From positions 21,561-85,560 of the forward strand of contig NZ_QLZR01000010.1 in the NCBI RefSeq assembly GCF_003289955.1: DNA of 64,000 bases. Direction: 5' to 3'. Below are positions 60,242 through 64,000 of the stretch, piece after piece (positions within the stretch are counted from its first letter, which is position 1; each line of letters begins with the position of its first letter). Source of the DNA: Planococcus halotolerans (GTDB lineage: Bacteria; Bacillota; Bacilli; Bacillales_A; Planococcaceae). The translations under genes and the position numbers were made by a program. The notes under the pieces are model-generated. The model saw only the letters and a list, made by a program, of their open reading frames with translations, had not been told where the DNA came from and did no database searches.

Positions 60242-61680
60242 TAATCAACTACTTAGAAATTGAGTATGATGGAATACAAAAAAAGTTTGAATTCGACAAT
60301 AAATTTAATTTGATTTGGAGTAATAAAAATAGTGTTGGGAAATCAACAATGCTTCGCTATCTCTTTTATTCCCTGGGATATAATGTACCAGGCACAAAGA
60401 AAATTAAGTTTCATAAGAGCAAAGTAACATGTAGTTTCAAAACTGAAAAAGGAACTTTTCAAGCACGGAGAGTGAATGATTTCATCAATTTAAAAGTAAA
60501 TGAGACGGATAATTACACTTTTGTACTGCCAGAAGATGAAATGCAATTACATAGCATTATTTGGGGAACAGCTAACATCTATATTTTACAAAATCTACTT
60601 GGTGCGATTTATATGGATCAAGATAAAGGATGGACTTTACTAAACAGAGGTATTGTTATTGGAAGTATTCGGTTCAATATCGAAGAATTAATTCAAGGGT
60701 TAGCAAATCGCGATGTGTCTGAGTTACAAGGGAAAAGACAAGCAATTGAAACAGAACTAAAAAAATATCGTCAACTTCAAAACTTAATTCACTATAAAGA
60801 ACATCTTTCAAAAGCTTCAAAAAACATTGCATTTCCAGACTATCCTTCAGAATTAGAGAATAAAATTCAACTACTTATATTCGACAAAAACGAATTAGAA
60901 ATAAATTTAAAATCACTGGAAGAAGTAAAAAAAGAAAACATGAATTTTACAAACTTTATTGAAAAGATGAAGTTATTAGTTTCCGATCCGGAGACGGGCA
61001 TAACTATTCCGGTCACAAAAGAAACAATAACTCACTTTAGTGACAACCAAACTTATATTGATACCCGCTATAGTATGATAAAGGTAAAACTCGCTACCAC
61101 AAATAAAGAATTAACAAAGCTAAATCTAGAACTTAATGCTTCTCGAAATTTATTAGATATTCAAAGTGAAATTGAGAAATTCGATAATCAAATTGCCAAT
61201 ATTGATATTAATCCTAAGAGAATTGAAAAAATAATTGATGAATTAACTAAGAAAAGCAAAGAGCTGAAAAAAGAAATAAACAATCAAATTATTGTTAACA
61301 ATAGTATAGTGACTAATTTGCATAATACAATATCGAAGTATGCAAAAAAACTTGGAGTTGATGATGTAATCGATCCTAAAACAGATTATATTTTTACTTC
61401 AGATTTGAAATCTTTAAGTGGAGCTGTATTACATAAGATTGTTTTCTCTTTTAAAATGGCTTATATCATAGAAATTCAAAAAGTCTTGGATATTAAGTTA
61501 CCTATAGTACTGGATTCACCTAGTGGCCGGGAAGTTGATCAAGAAAACATTAAAGAAACAATGAATATCTTGATGGAGGACTTTTCTGAGAATCAAGTAA
61601 TACTTGCTTCTATCTTTACCTATAAAAATCTTTCTCCTCTTAAGACTATTCAAATCAAAAATACTCTTTTTGAAGAATAG
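60238..61680 (+). CDS. SMC/Rad50-like ABC ATPase, partner of the nuclease
   Basis: 480 residues. Walker A SNKNSVGKST (about 28-37) close to the N-terminus, a long coiled-coil middle (about 170-370, for example DELTKKSKELKKEINNQIIV), a signature-like SLSGAVLHKIVFSF and Walker B LPIVLDSPSGREV (about 421-433) make a complete SMC-type ABC ATPase. The Asp-Ser-Pro-Ser-Gly form of Walker B is common in the ATPases of defence systems with three components. It is coupled to the upstream nuclease by ATGA. A separate middle component is not evident. The gene ends at 61680 and a hypothetical protein follows after a gap of 268 bp. Confidence 0.8.
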   Translation: MIINYLEIEYDGIQKKFEFDNKFNLIWSNKNSVGKSTMLRYLFYSLGYNVPGTKKIKFHKSKVTCSFKTEKGTFQARRVNDFINLKVNETDNYTFVLPEDEMQLHSIIWGTANIYILQNLLGAIYMDQDKGWTLLNRGIVIGSIRFNIEELIQGLANRDVSELQGKRQAIETELKKYRQLQNLIHYKEHLSKASKNIAFPDYPSELENKIQLLIFDKNELEINLKSLEEVKKENMNFTNFIEKMKLLVSDPETGITIPVTKETITHFSDNQTYIDTRYSMIKVKLATTNKELTKLNLELNASRNLLDIQSEIEKFDNQIANIDINPKRIEKIIDELTKKSKELKKEINNQIIVNNSIVTNLHNTISKYAKKLGVDDVIDPKTDYIFTSDLKSLSGAVLHKIVFSFKMAYIIEIQKVLDIKLPIVLDSPSGREVDQENIKETMNILMEDFSENQVILASIFTYKNLSPLKTIQIKNTLFEE

Positions 61681-61948
61681 CCTCTAAAGTAAAGAATATT
61701 ACACTTGCTTTTTAGCAACAGTTTGATCAAAACAATTTACTTTTAATAGCCTTTTAGAGGTTCAAAACTCATGTCCAGTAAAAAAAAGGTGCAGATTTTA
61801 AAATGATAGATCATGTCATTAAAAACATGAACAGAACTATGACTTGATTTACTAGTTCGCATGTTGAAAATTATAGAAAGAATATTCACGATTGATTAGT
61901 TATAAAATCAATCGAATTAATAAGAGTAATGAAGAAGTGGGGAGTATA

Positions 61949-63157
61949 ATGATTTGGCCAAGAAAAAAGGGGAACTTTAAGTTTGTAGATAGAATGAATT
62001 CACCTTTAGTAGAAATAAAAAATTCGGATGATGTCGAACGGGAGTTTTACATCTATTCGGAAAATTTTATATCAGCTGCGAATATATTAGTGAATCATGT
62101 CTTAAATACAAATGAAAATAGCAAGAAAGATTTTTGGCTATTCAGTATAACTTATTTATACAGACAAAGTTTGGAGCTTATCTTAAAATCTATAGCCTTT
62201 AAATATATAACTATACAGAATGATAGAGAAAAGTTTATCGGTAGGGTTAGACACAATCTAAAAGATGCATATGATGAGATAAATGTGTTAGTACAAGCAG
62301 AAGATATTAAATTAAAGAAAAGTGAAAGGGAATGGTTGGCGACTTTTCTCTCTGACATATCCGAATATGATGAGCAGTCTGATATGTTCAGATACCCCTT
62401 CAGTTTTAAAATGACCGCATTTTTTCAACAGCAAACTCATATTAACTTGAAAGTTTTAGGTACCAATATGAATACTGCGTATAAGATGTTAAATATAATT
62501 TCACACAGGTCAGAGGAAGTTGATTGCACGGACTTAATTAAGTTTGAACCAAGTTTCTTAGTATCTACTGGGAGTTATCATGAACAATCCGTGATTTGGA
62601 AAAATTTTAAGAACAATTTTTATCCCTATATTCAGGGATATATGGAGAGTGGTGATTTTTTACATGAAATAATCAAAGTTAACCGAAATGATTCTCTGTT
62701 CTTACCAATGTGTTATATGTATAGAAATGGAGTGGAATTGGCTTTAAAGCGTATTTTAGTCGAAGACTGTCAATTCGATTATAAAACCGCAGCAAATAAA
62801 ATGAAAAATAAAAAGCATAGTATAGAAGGACTTTGGAATGTAATAAAAGATCATATAATTCTACGTTCTGATGTTCCCGATGACAATTCAACTATTATTG
62901 ATGTCGAGCTCTATATTAAACAACTGCACAATTTAGATATTACTTCCGACAAATTTAGATATCCAATTAATAAATTTTTGAAATTCCATTTTGACAAAAA
63001 GGTAAGGTTTGATGTAACCAATGTTTCCCTTTGCTTTAATGAATTATTTGCGTTTTTAGACGCTGTAGATAGTATGCTTTCTCATCAAAATGAAATCTTG
63101 GAAGAAATGGAATGGGAAGCACGAAGAGAGATGGAAAGTGATTACGAGCACTATTAA
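61949..63157 (+). CDS. Protein with two tandem copies of a helical (HEPN-like) domain
   Basis: 402 residues from ATG 61949, chosen because GTGGGGAG lies at good spacing. The upstream TTG frame at 61892 has no site. Two halves repeat the same pattern: YLYRQSLELILKSI, HNLKDAYDEI and SDMFRYPF in the first half, and YMYRNGVELALKRI, HSIEGLWNVI and SDKFRYPI in the second. The shared Arg-x-x-x-Glu-Leu and FRYP motifs suggest an HEPN-like fold, frequently found in RNase effectors of defence systems, but the RX4-6H catalytic motif is not clearly present. It lies downstream of the nuclease/ATPase pair on the same strand and could be a third component. Confidence 0.55.
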   Translation: MIWPRKKGNFKFVDRMNSPLVEIKNSDDVEREFYIYSENFISAANILVNHVLNTNENSKKDFWLFSITYLYRQSLELILKSIAFKYITIQNDREKFIGRVRHNLKDAYDEINVLVQAEDIKLKKSEREWLATFLSDISEYDEQSDMFRYPFSFKMTAFFQQQTHINLKVLGTNMNTAYKMLNIISHRSEEVDCTDLIKFEPSFLVSTGSYHEQSVIWKNFKNNFYPYIQGYMESGDFLHEIIKVNRNDSLFLPMCYMYRNGVELALKRILVEDCQFDYKTAANKMKNKKHSIEGLWNVIKDHIILRSDVPDDNSTIIDVELYIKQLHNLDITSDKFRYPINKFLKFHFDKKVRFDVTNVSLCFNELFAFLDAVDSMLSHQNEILEEMEWEARREMESDYEHY

Positions 63158-63197
63158 TATAAATTTTTTTAAACTAGTGAAGCATTATAAATTTCTT

Positions 63198-63252
63198 TAT
63201 TATAGAAGAAAGTAAGGAAATATCAAAATTCGCCTGACTTTCTTCTATTATA
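63198..63252. repeat. 16-bp inverted repeat between converging genes
   Basis: TATTATAGAAGAAAGT (63198-63213) and ACTTTCTTCTATTATA (63237-63252) pair with one mismatch around a 23-nt loop. It ends at the stop of the recombinase gene. It can serve as a terminator or as a recombination-site arm. Confidence 0.6.
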
Positions 63253-63835
63253 TAGTGTTGGTTGTTTCCTCTTCGAGTGCTTTAACCAATTTGTAAAAAC
63301 TGGTCTTTTTAACTCCCGCTTCTTCCATAGCCTCAACTGCTGTTAGCTCCCTAGCTTTCCATCTTCTATAAACCTTCTTGAATTCCTCTGAAACAAGAAC
63401 AGGGGACCTGCCAAATTGTATGCCATTTTGGAGGGCCAAGTCGATGCCTTCGCGCTGCCGTTTCCGGATCCGTTCCCGTTCTTCCTCGGCCATCCAAGAT
63501 AGAATCTGCAAAACCAAATCCGCAATGAATGTCCCCATACTGTCTTTGTATTGAGTCGTATCCAATAACGGCATATCCAACACCACAATATCCGCTTCAA
63601 TATTTTTCGTAAGATCGTTCCACTCCTGGAGAATCTCTTCTTTGTTCCGGCCAAACCGATCCAGTGAATGGATGTACAAAACGTCTCCTTTTCGAATAAC
63701 CCGTTTCAATAACTGATAGTTTGCCCGTTCAAAGTTTTTTCCACTTTGCTTGTCCAAATATATGTCCCGGTCAGTGATGCCCATTTTTTTCATGGCTTCC
63801 AATTGCCGGTGAATATTGCACTGTGAATGAGCCAC
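63248..63835 (-). pseudogene. Serine recombinase (resolvase/invertase), 5'-truncated
   Basis: 195 readable residues. QLEAMKKMGITDRDIYLDKQ, LYIHSLDRFGRN and GTFIADLVLQILSWMAEEER are the resolvase core, and an HTH tail (AVEAMEEAGVKKTSFYKLVK) is present. The N-terminal 20 residues with the catalytic Ser (YxRVSTxxQ) are missing. The frame instead opens with GTG-GCT-CAT, contributed by the terminal repeat at 63816-63835. The enzyme is thus very probably inactive, though the rest of the frame is intact. Confidence 0.8.
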
Positions 63836-63973
63836 GTATGCGTAAAATTAATCCATCAATTGCGGAAGATAGAGCCACCGTTTGCGATGTAGAGAGCCAC
63901 AAACATATTTCCGTTATAAATACTGTCAACGCCGGTTTAATTTTCCCCATTATAGCCGGAATAAAATTCCCCA
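63816..63973. mobile_element. IS21-like terminal repeats abutting the recombinase
   Basis: Three direct repeats TTGC-N8-GAGCCAC lie at 63816-63835, 63860-63878 and 63882-63900. Then a second, different pair (GCCGG, a TA-rich run and TTCCCCA) lies at 63931-63949 and 63955-63973. Multiple short repeats at ends are typical of IS21-family transposase binding regions. No transposase gene is inside the window. Confidence 0.5.
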
Positions 63974-64000
63974 CTTGAGCTAGTTTGCAGGTGGGGCAGC

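Noticed and set aside
1..64000. rRNA or tRNA genes
   Set aside because: I noticed no stretch with rRNA or tRNA features. An automated tRNA scan was not possible here.

Overview
The window looks like part of a large conjugative plasmid of a low-to-moderate GC Gram-positive bacterium (Bacillota). AGGAGG-type ribosome sites, gene families typical of bacilli (RepA_N initiator, ParA with a ribbon-helix-helix partner, VirB4/VirD4 transfer genes, MobA/MobL relaxase, AbrB-type regulators, YesK-like and DUF805 membrane proteins, a WapA-like RHS protein) and strong intrinsic terminators all point there. A Planococcus/Sporosarcina/Bacillus-like host is an inference only; no rRNA or tRNA gene is present to fix it.

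Layout. 0.2-8.9 kb: a compact, AT-rich, seven-gene minus-strand operon (two paralogous ATP-grasp ligases, a stand-alone alanyl-tRNA-synthetase-like protein, a radical SAM protein with a SPASM-like cysteine tail, a WbqC-family protein, a DegT/DnrJ-type aminotransferase, a PIG-L deacetylase) with a divergent MFS exporter. It reads as an uncharacterised small-molecule biosynthesis cluster and is the best candidate for a new system. 9.0-14.7 kb: an insertion-sequence graveyard (one IS3-family copy with a clear 5-bp target duplication and a decayed orfA, plus two remnants) around a NUDIX hydrolase and a DUF4261-like gene. 14.9-23.3 kb: a WapA-like RHS polymorphic toxin of about 2,680 residues and a small downstream gene that is probably its immunity gene. 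23.8-26.1 kb: small membrane proteins, a gene with a doubly palindromic promoter, and a RadC-type JAB-domain protein.

26.2-48.5 kb: plasmid backbone. The minus-strand block carries an ArdC-like antirestriction protein, the VirD4-type coupling protein and the relaxase, with a candidate oriT beside the relaxase. Next come the parA/RHH partition operon, twelve 14-bp inverted-repeat sites mostly 53 bp apart, a PriCT-type primase protein, and a RepA_N initiator whose leader shows an antisense-RNA control architecture with a TTGGCG loop. The plus-strand block from 39.7 to 48.5 kb is a type IV secretion operon (VirB2-like, VirB3/PrgI-like, VirB4, muralytic enzyme, VirB6-like, lipoprotein, an EssB/YukC-like protein) ending in an AbrB-like regulator.

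48.6-63.8 kb: maintenance and defence cargo. It holds a second AbrB-like regulator, a ParE/RelE toxin-antitoxin pair, a single-polypeptide type ISP restriction-modification enzyme, a CoiA-like nuclease, an MqsR-type toxin with an MqsA-Panacea fusion antitoxin, a translationally coupled pair of a DUF4297-like nuclease and an SMC/ABC ATPase, and a protein with two copies of an all-helical HEPN-like domain. The right edge carries a serine recombinase whose 5' end is cut off by repeats that look like IS21-family termini.
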